DNA of 64,000 nucleotides from HGM13862 sp031553915 (GTDB lineage Bacteria > Bacillota > Dehalobacteriia > UBA4068). The stretch covers positions 44,854 through 108,853 of the forward strand of contig JAVBKT010000001.1 of NCBI GenBank assembly GCA_031553915.1, in the 5' to 3' direction. A model generated the notes under the pieces. That model was not told where the DNA came from. It saw only the letters and a list, made by a program, of their open reading frames with translations, and ran no database searches. Position 1 is the stretch's first letter. Each line of letters begins with the position of its first letter. Positions 53,081 through 62,083 of the stretch are shown piece after piece. The position numbers and the translations under genes are program-made.

Positions 53081-53139
53081 CTTTTTGACAAATAAAAACG
53101 TTTAATTGTTCCGGAACGTATGGGGCACCCTTACAAATG

Positions 53140-54021
53140 CTAGTTTTTCCGGGAAATAGAATAATCGGCAAAGGAGTAAAGGATGTCTATATCAATATTG
53201 AGCTTGCTCAGCGCAGCCTTGGCCTCCCGGACTGCTTTTTGCGCCTCTTGTTCTGCTCTTTGGCAGCCAAATATTGCCGGATAGGTCTGTTTATTGTTTT
53301 TGGCGTCCCGGCCCCGGCTCTTGCCGGTTGCCGCGGCCTCTCCTTGAATATCGAGCATATCGTCTGCAATTTGAAAAGCCAGCCCCAGCCATGTGCAATA
53401 TTGACTCAAAGCTGCTTGTTGCTCTTCTGTGACGCCGATCAGACAAGCTGCTCCCTTTGCCGCCGCTTTAAAAAGAGCTGCGGTTTTACCTTCATAAATC
53501 GTTTGCAACAGCTCCGGGCTTATTATTTCACTGCTGCTGATGATCTCGATGGCTTGTCCCTCAACCATTTTTCCGGCATCTGCCATCATTTCCATTGCCG
53601 CCGCCAATTGATAGCGGGGATTAATATCCGGCAGCGGTCTTGCCAGAATCTCCGCGGCCAGGCTGAGCAAGCTGTCCCCGGCCAGAATCGCCATCGCTTC
53701 GCCATAGGCAATATGCACGGTTGGCTTACCGCGGCGCAGTTGATCATCATCCATAGCCGGCAAATCATCATGAATCAAAGAATAGCAGTGAATCATTTCC
53801 AACGCTGCCGCATAGGGCAGATAGGGATGATAATCACCACCAAAAGCCTTGATTGTGGCGCAAAACAAGGCCGGGCGCAGCCGTTTGCCGCCGCCGAGGG
53901 CGCTATAGCGCATGGCCTCAGCCAAGACCCTGGCTTCCCCTTTGATTTCCGGCAGCAGATGAGACAACTGCTCTTCTATCTCCGCGCTTATTTGCACTAA
54001 AAACTTCGTCAAATTAATCAT
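53140..54021 (-). CDS. ispA: Polyprenyl synthetase (farnesyl diphosphate synthase)
   Basis: Head-to-tail prenyltransferase of 293 residues making C15 (or C20) diphosphate from IPP and DMAPP. GGGKRLRPALF (near 43-53), first aspartate-rich motif DDLPAMDDDQLRRGKPTVH (near 80-98) with the bacterial two-residue insertion, and the second, DDMLDIQGEAAATGKSRGRDAKNNKQTYP (near 215-240). Its product feeds UppS. It starts inside the end of xseB (eight-base overlap). Chain length is inferred. Confidence 0.94.
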   Translation of the reverse strand: MINLTKFLVQISAEIEEQLSHLLPEIKGEARVLAEAMRYSALGGGKRLRPALFCATIKAFGGDYHPYLPYAAALEMIHCYSLIHDDLPAMDDDQLRRGKPTVHIAYGEAMAILAGDSLLSLAAEILARPLPDINPRYQLAAAMEMMADAGKMVEGQAIEIISSSEIISPELLQTIYEGKTAALFKAAAKGAACLIGVTEEQQAALSQYCTWLGLAFQIADDMLDIQGEAAATGKSRGRDAKNNKQTYPAIFGCQRAEQEAQKAVREAKAALSKLNIDIDILYSFADYSISRKN

Positions 54022-54208
54022 TCTGGTCCGCCTTTATCGAGATTTCCTGCTCTGCGGCATGCAGCTTCTTACGGCAGCTTTCGCTCAGGCTTACCCCTTT
54101 CTTATACAGCTGCATCATTTCTTCCAGCGGCAGTTCGCCTTGTTCCATGACGCCAATTATCTCTTCCAGCTCCGCTACCATTTGTTCAAAGCTTTGCGCT
54201 TTAGCCAT
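54014..54208 (-). CDS. xseB: Exodeoxyribonuclease VII small subunit
   Basis: 64 residues, helical, of the usual length: FEQMVAELEEIIGVMEQGELPLEEMMQLYKKG is the family core (residues 6-37), ending in LSESCRKKLHAAEQEI. Forms a complex with XseA. Overlaps xseA by eight bases and ispA by eight, so the three are translated together. Confidence 0.95.
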   Translation of the reverse strand: MAKAQSFEQMVAELEEIIGVMEQGELPLEEMMQLYKKGVSLSESCRKKLHAAEQEISIKADQND

Positions 54209-55340
54209 TTTCTATCTCCTCCACTTTGGCCAAAATTTTCCCCTTGGACGGGTATATTTTCAGCAAATCTCCTTGCTTGAGCCGAGCAGCCTCGCGGACA
54301 ATCAGTCCGTCAGCTGTTTCTATTATCGCATATCCTCTGGCCAGAGTTGCCAGAGGGTTGATCATTTCCAGCCGGGTAATGGCCAGCAATAGCTGCTGCT
54401 GTTGCTTTGCGAGAGCCATTGCTGCTGCACGCGGCAGATCATAGCCGGCCAAACGCTGATAGCGGCTATCCAGATAATCGCTCATGCTGCTTTTCAGAGC
54501 CAAAGATATTTCCGCGAGCATCTCCTCCACTCCGCGTATATCAGTCACGGCAATTGTCGCGGCGTGGGTGGGAGTGGCTGCGCGCACATCAGCAGCTAAA
54601 TCGCTCAGGCTAAAATCACTTTCATGGCCAATCGCGGTGATAATAGGTGTTTTTGCCGCGGCGATAGCCCGCACCACCAGCTCATGGTCAAAGGCGGCCA
54701 AATCCGCCTCCGCTCCGCCGCCCCGGCCAATAATCAGCAAATCATGCTTAGCGCAATCTGCCGCCTGCAAAGCAACAAGTAAAGAAGCGGGAGCTTGCTC
54801 TCCCTGCACCAAAGCCGGATAAAGCCGCAGACGCAGATATGGGTTGCGGCTATAGGCGATGCGCTCTATATCTGCCCAGGCAGCACCCTGGGCAGAGGTA
54901 ATCACCCCGATATTAAAAACAAATGGCGGCAAGGTTTTTTTGTTTTCCACCGCAAAAAGCCCTTCGCCAGCCAGCTTTTCTTTTAGCTCGCTCAAAGCCC
55001 GGGCCTGTTTGCCGTCTCCGGCCAAAAACACTTCCTCCGCATAGAGCTGGCAGCTGCCGTCCCGCTGATACAAGGAGATGCCGCCGATCACAACAATTTC
55101 GTCACCATCTTGCACAGAATCCCGCATTTGCTCAGCAAAACGGCGGAACATCACTACCTTCAGCGAGCTATCCTGCTCTTTAAGCGTAAAATAAACATGC
55201 CCTGCGCTATGCGCGCGGAAACCGCTTACTTCACCGCGAACAGCAATCAGGCTCAAAAACTCATCTTCAGCCAGATATTCGTGCAAATATACATTTATCT
55301 CCGCCACGCCGTAAACACGCGGTTGTACAATTTCTGCCAT
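54201..55340 (-). CDS. xseA: Exodeoxyribonuclease VII large subunit
   Basis: Degrades single-stranded DNA from both ends together with XseB. About 379 residues: N-terminal OB fold (VRGEVSGFRAHSAGHVYFTLKE, about 34-55) and the nuclease domain with VITSAQGAAWADI (near 145), IIGRGGGAEADLAAFDHELVVRAI (near 195-218) and TAIGHESDFSLSDLAADVRAATPTHAA (near 230-256). The frame opens at a TTG at 55358, but the ATG at 55340 gives the usual N-terminus. First gene of the xseA-xseB-ispA run. Confidence 0.95.
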   Translation of the reverse strand: MAEIVQPRVYGVAEINVYLHEYLAEDEFLSLIAVRGEVSGFRAHSAGHVYFTLKEQDSSLKVVMFRRFAEQMRDSVQDGDEIVVIGGISLYQRDGSCQLYAEEVFLAGDGKQARALSELKEKLAGEGLFAVENKKTLPPFVFNIGVITSAQGAAWADIERIAYSRNPYLRLRLYPALVQGEQAPASLLVALQAADCAKHDLLIIGRGGGAEADLAAFDHELVVRAIAAAKTPIITAIGHESDFSLSDLAADVRAATPTHAATIAVTDIRGVEEMLAEISLALKSSMSDYLDSRYQRLAGYDLPRAAAMALAKQQQQLLLAITRLEMINPLATLARGYAIIETADGLIVREAARLKQGDLLKIYPSKGKILAKVEEIENG

Positions 55341-55401
55341 AATTTCATTGTTCCCCAAAGGCCAAAAATATCCTGCCGTTTAGTATTTTCTTTAGAGAAT
55401 A

Positions 55402-55599
55402 TTAATAAAACTTTATACTTTTATAATAGATAGTCCATGCTCCACGGCGAATGAAAAGCAATTCTTCCTGCAATATAAGCTCGCCGTTCCCGGTTTTTGC
55501 AATGATAAGCTGCCCTCCCTCTCCTGCTGTTGTTTTTGAGCTAGGGCCAGTGAAAGATTCTAGATAAATGGGGGTGCTATTATCGAGCTTATATTCCGT
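55402..55599 (-). pseudogene. C-terminal gene remnant, product not recognised
   Basis: An open frame of 65 codons between two stops reads like real protein (LDNSTPIYLESFTGPSSKTT, GQLIIAKTGNGELIL, FIRRGAWTIYYK) but has no ATG, GTG or TTG until its last third. The fragment probably is the 3' end of a lost gene. Its upstream end overlaps, on the other strand, the first codons needed by the GNAT gene, so a deletion or insertion joint lies near 55575-55600. Confidence 0.45.
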
Positions 55600-55686
55600 T
55601 TAGCAACTTCAGCTGACGCGCCAGTTCTGAAAAGCATTGCCAAACAGACAATACAAACAAATTACACACCGTTTTTAGGCGCGGAT

Positions 55687-56049
55687 ATGGTGCAGGATTT
55701 CATTGCCAGCGGCCAGTCGGATAAGGAAATTGATGATGGCCTGAATGACTGCACGCTTATGGTGAAGGGTGACGTTATCATTGGATTTACCATTGTCAAT
55801 GCGGATACTCTGCATTTGATCATGGTTGCGCCGGAGCATCAGGGTAAGGGATATGGCTCCAAGCTGCTTGCGCATATTGAGCAGCAGATGTTTAAGGATC
55901 ATGCTCTTATTACGCTGCAAACATTCAACAATAATACGCACGCTATCGCTTTTTATCAAAAGCATGGCTGGCATGAAACAGCGCGGCAAATGATTGCTGG
56001 CATGGATATGGAGTTGGTTATTTTTCAAAAATCACCAAACTTTTTATAG
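55687..56049 (+). CDS. GNAT family N-acetyltransferase, start region damaged or unusual
   Basis: Coding for 120 residues from the first ATG, with the acetyl-CoA motif A LIMVAPEHQGKGYGSKLLAHIEQ (near 43-65, the Q-x-x-G-x-G/A core is QGKGYG) and the terminal AIAFYQKHGWHE block. The same frame stays open and protein-like back to about 55579 (IFRLATSADAPVLKSIAKQT), which is the first strand and helix every GNAT fold needs. That stretch has no ATG, GTG or TTG; only ATT/ATA after a GGGGGTG. So the true start is non-standard, or the gene lost its first codons. Substrate unknown. Confidence 0.72.
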   Translation: MVQDFIASGQSDKEIDDGLNDCTLMVKGDVIIGFTIVNADTLHLIMVAPEHQGKGYGSKLLAHIEQQMFKDHALITLQTFNNNTHAIAFYQKHGWHETARQMIAGMDMELVIFQKSPNFL

Positions 56050-56274
56050 GAAATCTGTTTGATAATAAGGCAATAACGAGGCTATTTATGCACTTTACTT
56101 TAAAAGCTGTTTGCGCTATAATTTATTAACACTGACACTATTCTAAAATTATTTTTTGTACATATTTTTAATAAACAAAAAATTAAAACAATAGCTTTAC
56201 TTTCAACCTTTGCTGTGATATCATTTATCTTACCCAGCTGATTTTAGCTGTGGATATGAAAACTTTTTACATAT
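56050..56274. other. AT-rich intergenic region without a gene
   Basis: Between the GNAT gene and the lyase promoter. I see no ORF with a ribosome binding site, no clear hairpin and no terminator for the GNAT gene. Confidence 0.5.
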
Positions 56275-56303
56275 TTGGCATTTTCTTGTTCTTGTATTAT
56301 ATT
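56275..56303 (+). promoter_or_regulatory. Predicted sigma-A promoter of the PurB-like lyase
   Basis: TTGGCA (56275-56280), 17 bases, TATATT (56298-56303), then a leader of about 50 bases to the ATG at 56360. Confidence 0.65.
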
Positions 56304-56359
56304 GCTGGATATTTCAGCAATAAAAATAAAAATATTTTTTATGAATGGGAGGCAAGGTT

Positions 56360-57742
56360 ATGAGTAAAGAAGCAAGATATTCAATGTTTGATTCCCGCCT
56401 TTTGGGACAGTTTTACAGCACTGACAAATCCAGAGAAATTTATAGTGATGAGGCAACAATCAACACTTGGTGCAAATTCTGGGCTGCTCTCGCTCAAGCG
56501 CAAGAAGAGCAGGGCATTATTCCTAAGGGTGTTGCAGAGCAAATCCGTAAATACGGCAAAGCGGAAAACTTTGATTTTGCTTGGCTTGAAGAAAAAATTA
56601 TTGAAACAAACCATCCTTGTATTCCTGCTATCTGGGCTTTGGAAAAAATGTGTGAAAACGATCTTGGTAAATGGACTCACTGGGGCGCAACCCTCCAAGA
56701 TTTGCTTGACACCTCTTATTCCCTGGGCTTAAAGGAAATGAGCGAATACTATATTAGTGAATTAACTGATGTTGTTAATATCTGCTTGGAACTGGCTAAA
56801 AAATACCGCGATGATCCTATGGCCGGCAGAACCCACCAGGTTCATGCTGTACCGATCACCTTTGGTCTCAAATGCGCAGTTTATGCAGATGAACTCTCCC
56901 GTAGCTTAGTCCGCTTAAAAGACCTGAAAAAACGCGGCGTTTTCAAAGCTGCTTTCTCTGGCGCCGCCGGCGCTCTTAACACTTTAGAGATTGACGGTCA
57001 TGACGGCATTGCTGTTCAAAAACGTTTGGCTGAAATCTTAGACCTCACTGCACCTACTGTTTCTTGGCATAATGCCAGAGATACTTTTGTCGAATTTGCC
57101 TCAGTTATCGATATTATGTGCGGCAGCTGCTCCCGTATTATGGAAGACCTGCGCGGCTTGATGAAAACTGAGCTTTCCGAAGTTGCCGAAGATTTCCCGG
57201 CCGGCCGTTTAGCTTCTTCCACCATGCCACAAAAACGCAATCCAGATACCATGGAAACCGCTATCGGTTATGCCCGTATCGTACATGCACAGTATGATGT
57301 TGCTATCGACTCTATGCATATTCAGCATGAACGCTGCAATGGTATGATGTTCCTCGATACTTATTATACCTTGGAAATCAATCATCTGGGTACTGCTTGC
57401 CTCTTCTTGACCAGAGACGTTTTAGAAAACTTGCATGTATTCCCACAAAACATGTTGCGTAACCTTGACTACACCAATGGTTCCATCTGTGCTGAAGCTA
57501 TGATGATCAAATTGGGTTCCAAGATTGGCCGTATGGATGCACATCATGTTGTTTATGAAAACGCTATGAAAGCTGTTGATGAAAGCAGAGGCATTGAAAG
57601 CTGCCTGCTCGAAGACAGCCGCGTAACCTCTATCATGAGCGCAGAAGAAATCCATGCAACCTTGCAGCCTAAGAACTACACTGGTATGTCCGGTAAAATG
57701 GTTGATAAAGTTATCAAAGAAGTTGGCGAACGCATTAAATAA
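56360..57742 (+). CDS. Adenylosuccinate lyase-family protein (PurB-like)
   Basis: Fumarase/aspartase superfamily lyase of 460 residues. The superfamily signature is present as SSTMPQKRNPDTME (near 286-299), with the catalytic serine in its flexible loop; AGRTHQVHAVPITFG (near 156-170) and the earlier HWGATLQDL (near 110) supply other active-site parts. PurB normally reads SSAMP(H/Y)KRNP; STMPQ is closer to carboxymuconate cycloisomerase-like members, so the reaction (adenylosuccinate/SAICAR cleavage or another fumarate-forming step) is not certain. GGGAGG before the ATG at 56360 sets the start. Alone between its own promoter and terminator, with a codon choice richer in A/T third bases than its neighbours, suggesting high expression. 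Confidence 0.85.
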   Translation: MSKEARYSMFDSRLLGQFYSTDKSREIYSDEATINTWCKFWAALAQAQEEQGIIPKGVAEQIRKYGKAENFDFAWLEEKIIETNHPCIPAIWALEKMCENDLGKWTHWGATLQDLLDTSYSLGLKEMSEYYISELTDVVNICLELAKKYRDDPMAGRTHQVHAVPITFGLKCAVYADELSRSLVRLKDLKKRGVFKAAFSGAAGALNTLEIDGHDGIAVQKRLAEILDLTAPTVSWHNARDTFVEFASVIDIMCGSCSRIMEDLRGLMKTELSEVAEDFPAGRLASSTMPQKRNPDTMETAIGYARIVHAQYDVAIDSMHIQHERCNGMMFLDTYYTLEINHLGTACLFLTRDVLENLHVFPQNMLRNLDYTNGSICAEAMMIKLGSKIGRMDAHHVVYENAMKAVDESRGIESCLLEDSRVTSIMSAEEIHATLQPKNYTGMSGKMVDKVIKEVGERIK

Positions 57743-57773
57743 TTAACTTTAACGCTAGCTAATAATGTCTTGC

Positions 57774-57804
57774 AAAACTGGCGCTGCCCTGCAGCGTCAG
57801 TTTT
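57774..57804 (+). terminator. Terminator after the PurB-like gene
   Basis: AAAACTGGCGCTG / CAGCGTCAGTTTT, 13-bp stem with one G-T pair and a five-base loop, followed by CTTTTG. Confidence 0.85.
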
Positions 57805-57931
57805 CTTTTGCCAAATTATAAAATTTTAGACACTAGAGATGCGTATAACCAATACTTGGGCTTTTCCACCTTAGTCTTTTCGTGCTATAATTAGACATAA
57901 TTACGCAAAATTTACGCTACTGAGGTACTCT

Positions 57932-60900
57932 ATGTTTATTGCTGATCTGCATATTCACTCTCGCTATTCCCGCGCCACCAGCCAGGCCAATGAGCCCATT
58001 GAGCTTGAATATTGGTGCCGGCGCAAAGGTATGGATCTGCTCGCCAGCGGCGATTTTACCCATGCCGCCTACCGCAGCGAGTTGCGGGAAAAACTCATGC
58101 CGCTAGATAATGGGCTGTACGCCCTCAAGGATGAGCTGCGCCGCGTGGACGCTGGTATTGCCAACGATATTATGCGCCCCCGCTTTATCATCTCCAGTGA
58201 AATCAGCTCTATTTATAAAGATAAAGGCAAAACGCGCAAGGTACATAATGTCATTTTAGTACCATCTATCGAGGCAGCTGACAAAATCTCGCTGCGGCTG
58301 GAGGCTCTCGGCTGCAATTTACGCGCTGACGGCAGGCCGATTATTGGGCTTTCCAGCCACAATTTGCTGGAGCTTACCCTGGATTGCTGCGCGGAGGCCA
58401 TCTTTATCCCTGCGCATATCTGGACGCCGCATTTTTCTCTTTTTGGTATGTATTCCGGCTATGACACTATCGAGGACTGTTTTGAAGATTTGACCCCCCA
58501 TATCCATGCCTTGGAAACCGGGCTATCCTCTGACCCGCAAATGAATGCGCGCATCTCTGCCTTGGATAAGTATGCTTTTGTCTCTAATTCTGACGCTCAC
58601 TCCCCTGCCAACCTGGCCCGGGAAGCGAATCTTTTTAACTGTGAGCTAACCTATGACGCCATGGCCCAAGCCCTGGCAGAGCCGCAAAGCAAAAATTTCC
58701 ACGGCACCATAGAATTTTTCCCGGAAGAAGGCAAATATCATTGGGACGGGCACCGCAATTGCAAATATTCATGCAAGCCCTCAGATGCTATTGCCAATGG
58801 CAATATCTGCCCGGTTTGCGGAGAAAAACTGATTCTCGGCGTTTCTCACCGCTTGGAAGAGCTGGCAGACCGCCCGGAAGATTATATTTCTCCACTAATG
58901 CGCCCCTATCAAAGCCTGGTGCCGCTGTCAGAAATCATCGCCGCCTGCGCACGCATGACCAAAGCCAGCAAAAAGGTACAGGCTCAATATCAACACATGC
59001 TGCAGAGCTTGGGTTCAGAGCTATATATTTTGCGCCAGGCGCCGCTTGCTGATATTGCTGACGCCACCAACGATATCATTGCCGAAGGCATTTCCCGCAT
59101 CCGCGCGGGCAAGCTCACTTTAGCGCCTGGTTTCGACGGTGAATACGGCAAGGTCAGCGTTTTTTCCGCTGAGGAATTAGATCAATTGAGCGGCCAAACC
59201 TCATTGTTTGCTAATCTCGGTTATGAAAAGCAACCGCGGTCCCAAAAACAGCAAAAAACAGCTGCACCGATAGCTGCGGATACTGCTCTGCCCGCGCAAA
59301 CAGAGAGCGACCTCCCCTATGGCCTAAACGGAGCGCAATGGCAGGCTGTGGCAGCCACCAACAAAGAAATCGTGGTTATGGCCGGCCCTGGCACCGGCAA
59401 AACGCGCACTCTGATTTACCGCATCATCCATTTGCTGGAAAAGGGTGTTGCCCCGGAGAAGATCATGGCGGTTACTTTTACCAATAAGGCTGCCGGAGAG
59501 CTGAGAGAAAGGCTGCTTAGCCATTTCAAAAGCAAAAAAATGCTCAGCAAAATGAATATCGGCACCTTCCATAGCCTGTCTCTGAAAATGCTGCGCGAAC
59601 AAGGTGAAACAATAGCTCTTGTCGATGCAAACAATGCCCGTTGTTTTGCGGAAGAAGTGATTGCCGAACAAGGTCTAAAAATGCGCGCCAATCATTTTTT
59701 GCGTGAAATATCCCATGCAAAAAACAACGAGAAGAGCGACTTGTCTGAAGCGGCAATCAGCGCTTATCAGCAAAAACTGCTGCCCTATCATGCTTATGAT
59801 TTTGATGATTTGCTCTTGTCCGTCCTCAATTTTGCGTCAGAAAACCCTGGCTATTTTGCTGACATGCACCTGCTTGTTGATGAGTTTCAGGATATTAATG
59901 ATTTGCAAATGCGTTTAATCGAAGCCTGGCGTCAAGAAGCTGCCGATACCTTTGTTATCGGCGATCCTAACCAGTCTATCTATGGTTTTCGCGGTGCGGA
60001 CGCCGCCTGTTTTGAGCGTTTCTTGCAGCACTGTTCCAACCCCGAGCAAATATATTTAAGAGAGAATTACCGTTCCACTACAGAAATACTTGCCTGCGCC
60101 AGCGCCTTTGTTAATGAAGATGAAGGCAGGCAGCTGCATACCGAGCGCACTCTCCACCAATCGGTGCGCCTGGTCGACGCAGAAACCCCTCTTAGCGAAG
60201 GTATTTTTATTGCCACTGAGATTGACCGCTTGATCGGCGGCATTGATATGATTACCGCGCACAGCAAGAAAAGCAAAAAAAGCGGCAATATCAGCCTGGC
60301 GGATATTGCTATCCTCTACCGCACTCACCGCCAGGCCGAGCAGCTATCGTTTTGCCTGGAGCAGGCGGGCATACCGCACAGCATCAGCGGGCGGGATGAT
60401 TTTATGGATGATGAACAGGTGCGCCTTTGCCTGGCCTTTTTGCGGGCAATCACTGATGCCTCTGACCAATTGGCGCGGCATCTTTGCCAGAGTAAATTTC
60501 CCGCCGCTAAGCTGGACGGGCTTTTTGCCGCCTTCCGGCCGCTGCTGGCTGGTAGCTCTCCCGCACAGCTGGTAGAAAAATGGATAGACAGCAATTATCT
60601 TGGCGAGCACCCGGCCCTGGAAAAGCTACATCATACCGCGCTGCTCTGTCCGGATCTTTCCGCATTACTCTTCAACTCTTTGCTGGGCGAGGAGGCTGAT
60701 ATCAAACGCAGCGGCAGCAAAGAATATGCTCAGGAAACTGTCTCTTTGTTAACGCTTCATGGCGCCAAAGGCCTAGAATTTCCGGTGGTGTTTATCGCCG
60801 GGCTCAAAGAGGGCTTGCTGCCTTTTTACGCAGAGGGAATGACAACTGACCGGGCTGAAGAGCGCCGCCTCTTCTATGTGGGCATTACCCGCGCCAAAGA

Positions 60901-61030
60901 CGAGTTGATTTTGCTCAGCCAAAATGAGCCATCCTCTTTTTTGAGCGAGATCGACAGCGACTTACTCACCACAGAAAAGGCGCTGGAGAAAAAACGTAGA
61001 GTGGGTAAGCAACTGGCCTTGTTTGATTAA
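57932..61030 (+). CDS. Fusion of an endonuclease Q-type PHP nuclease and a UvrD/Rep-type helicase
   Basis: 1032 residues in two parts. Residues 1 to about 410 match the EndoQ/TIGR00375 type: PHP metal site DLHIHSRYSRA (5-15), SGDFTH (near 39), VSNSDAHSPANL (near 211-222), and a zinc site of C277, C281, C293 and C296. Known EndoQ enzymes nick DNA 5' to deaminated bases. After a linker, residues 468-1030 form a full superfamily 1A helicase: Walker A AGPGTGKT (484-491), TFTNKAAGELRERL, DEFQD (650-654), GDPNQSIYGFRGAD, LTLHGAKGLEF and EERRLFYVGITRAKDEL. Together they suggest a repair enzyme that nicks next to a damaged base and unwinds from the nick. A single-gene unit with terminator at 61072-61114. 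Confidence 0.88.
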   Translation: MFIADLHIHSRYSRATSQANEPIELEYWCRRKGMDLLASGDFTHAAYRSELREKLMPLDNGLYALKDELRRVDAGIANDIMRPRFIISSEISSIYKDKGKTRKVHNVILVPSIEAADKISLRLEALGCNLRADGRPIIGLSSHNLLELTLDCCAEAIFIPAHIWTPHFSLFGMYSGYDTIEDCFEDLTPHIHALETGLSSDPQMNARISALDKYAFVSNSDAHSPANLAREANLFNCELTYDAMAQALAEPQSKNFHGTIEFFPEEGKYHWDGHRNCKYSCKPSDAIANGNICPVCGEKLILGVSHRLEELADRPEDYISPLMRPYQSLVPLSEIIAACARMTKASKKVQAQYQHMLQSLGSELYILRQAPLADIADATNDIIAEGISRIRAGKLTLAPGFDGEYGKVSVFSAEELDQLSGQTSLFANLGYEKQPRSQKQQKTAAPIAADTALPAQTESDLPYGLNGAQWQAVAATNKEIVVMAGPGTGKTRTLIYRIIHLLEKGVAPEKIMAVTFTNKAAGELRERLLSHFKSKKMLSKMNIGTFHSLSLKMLREQGETIALVDANNARCFAEEVIAEQGLKMRANHFLREISHAKNNEKSDLSEAAISAYQQKLLPYHAYDFDDLLLSVLNFASENPGYFADMHLLVDEFQDINDLQMRLIEAWRQEAADTFVIGDPNQSIYGFRGADAACFERFLQHCSNPEQIYLRENYRSTTEILACASAFVNEDEGRQLHTERTLHQSVRLVDAETPLSEGIFIATEIDRLIGGIDMITAHSKKSKKSGNISLADIAILYRTHRQAEQLSFCLEQAGIPHSISGRDDFMDDEQVRLCLAFLRAITDASDQLARHLCQSKFPAAKLDGLFAAFRPLLAGSSPAQLVEKWIDSNYLGEHPALEKLHHTALLCPDLSALLFNSLLGEEADIKRSGSKEYAQETVSLLTLHGAKGLEFPVVFIAGLKEGLLPFYAEGMTTDRAEERRLFYVGITRAKDELILLSQNEPSSFLSEIDSDLLTTEKALEKKRRVGKQLALFD

Positions 61031-61071
61031 AACAAACTGATAGCAATTTATCTTTTAACTGGAAATATAGT

Positions 61072-61114
61072 AATAAAGAGAGGAAGAAATTTTCAATTTC
61101 TCCCTCTCTTTATT
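61072..61114. terminator. Bidirectional terminator between the helicase gene and vanW
   Basis: AATAAAGAGAGG / CCTCTCTTTATT with an inner AGAAAT/ATTTCT pair. It starts 41 bp past the helicase stop and ends 9 bp before the convergent vanW stop. Confidence 0.85.
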
Positions 61115-61123
61115 TACTCACGC

Positions 61124-61950
61124 TTATTCAGCACGAATTAAGTCTTTATCTATAAATTCAGTATCATATAATATTTTAGCATTTGATTCCACTATCAGTT
61201 GCTTTTCAATGATTGATCCTGTTTTTTTATCAATAACCTGCCGATACACTTTATTCCTTCGATAGAAATCATTACCGTCTTTCACAAAATGTTGATCTTC
61301 TTCCATAATATGATAGCTATGTTCCAATGGCTCAATGGCTCTCAATTCTCCGCGCAGGTGGGTTTCACTGGTGCTGATAATTAATTGGAAAGTATTATTG
61401 GTATTGTTCTTCACCCGATAATCTAAATAGTTGAACAAAATTGCGGTGCCGCAACCAAAAGGCACTTGACGGCCGAAATCCGGGAACAAATCAAGCTCAT
61501 TATGGTGATGGAGTTCAAAAATATCCAGCGGGCTGTGTAAGATCATCCAGTGTATCAAATTGGCAAACTGGCACATGCCGCCGCCGATACTTCTGCCGGT
61601 GGCGCCAAGGGCTATGGTCAGGCCTTCTTTATAACCTTTGGCTTTGGTGCAGTTTTTGACAAGCTTCCAAAAGAAAATATTTCATTAGGCCTGATCAAGA
61701 TTTGATTCACCTTTGGCGCTGCCAGGCAAAGATTAATTGCTTTATTTTCCTGCAACTCCATATCAACATTTCCCAGCTTACGGCGAATCAGTGAATTATG
61801 CTTATAGACTGTAAGCGGAAGAATATCTCCCTTCGTTTTTGCAAATCTCGCTCTTGAGCTTAAATTCTTGAGATGTCTTTTGCAACGCTCTTTTTTAACA
61901 GAAAGATAATAAGTAAATGGAGATATTTCGCAAAAAAGCTTCCGGGCCAT
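61124..61950 (-). pseudogene. VanW family protein, frameshifted
   Basis: The gene is open from an ATG at 61950 to about 61670 (ARKLFCEISPFTYYLSVKK ... LIRPNEIFSF) and from there, one frame over, to 61124 (GLTIALGATGRSIGGGMCQFANLIHW ...). One more T in the run of four at 61669-61672 would join them as NEIFSFWKLVKNCTKAKGY, the normal VanW core with GGGMCQ. VanW proteins have a putative peptidoglycan-related fold of unknown function; the name comes from vanB-type clusters and does not imply resistance. No other van genes are near. Loss of function or a sequence error are both possible. Confidence 0.82.
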
Positions 61951-62022
61951 TGTCACACATCCAATCGCATATACTATAGAACCCTTGCTATCTTAACAAT
62001 AACAGATGATTGCGCAAAACAA

Positions 62023-62054
62023 CAGCCGCAAAAGACAAAGCCAATTTGCGGCTG
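62023..62054 (-). terminator. Terminator after the amidohydrolase gene
   Basis: CAGCCGCAAA / TTTGCGGCTG with a 12-base loop, followed by TTGTTTTG on the minus strand, 30 bp past the stop. Confidence 0.75.
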
Positions 62055-62083
62055 ATAATACGGTTTTCTTTTTAGTTACACTG

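Noticed and set aside
61124..61950. vanW as a sign of vancomycin resistance
   Set aside because: VanW proteins are widespread outside resistance clusters; no vanR, S, H, A/B or X genes are present, and this copy is frameshifted.
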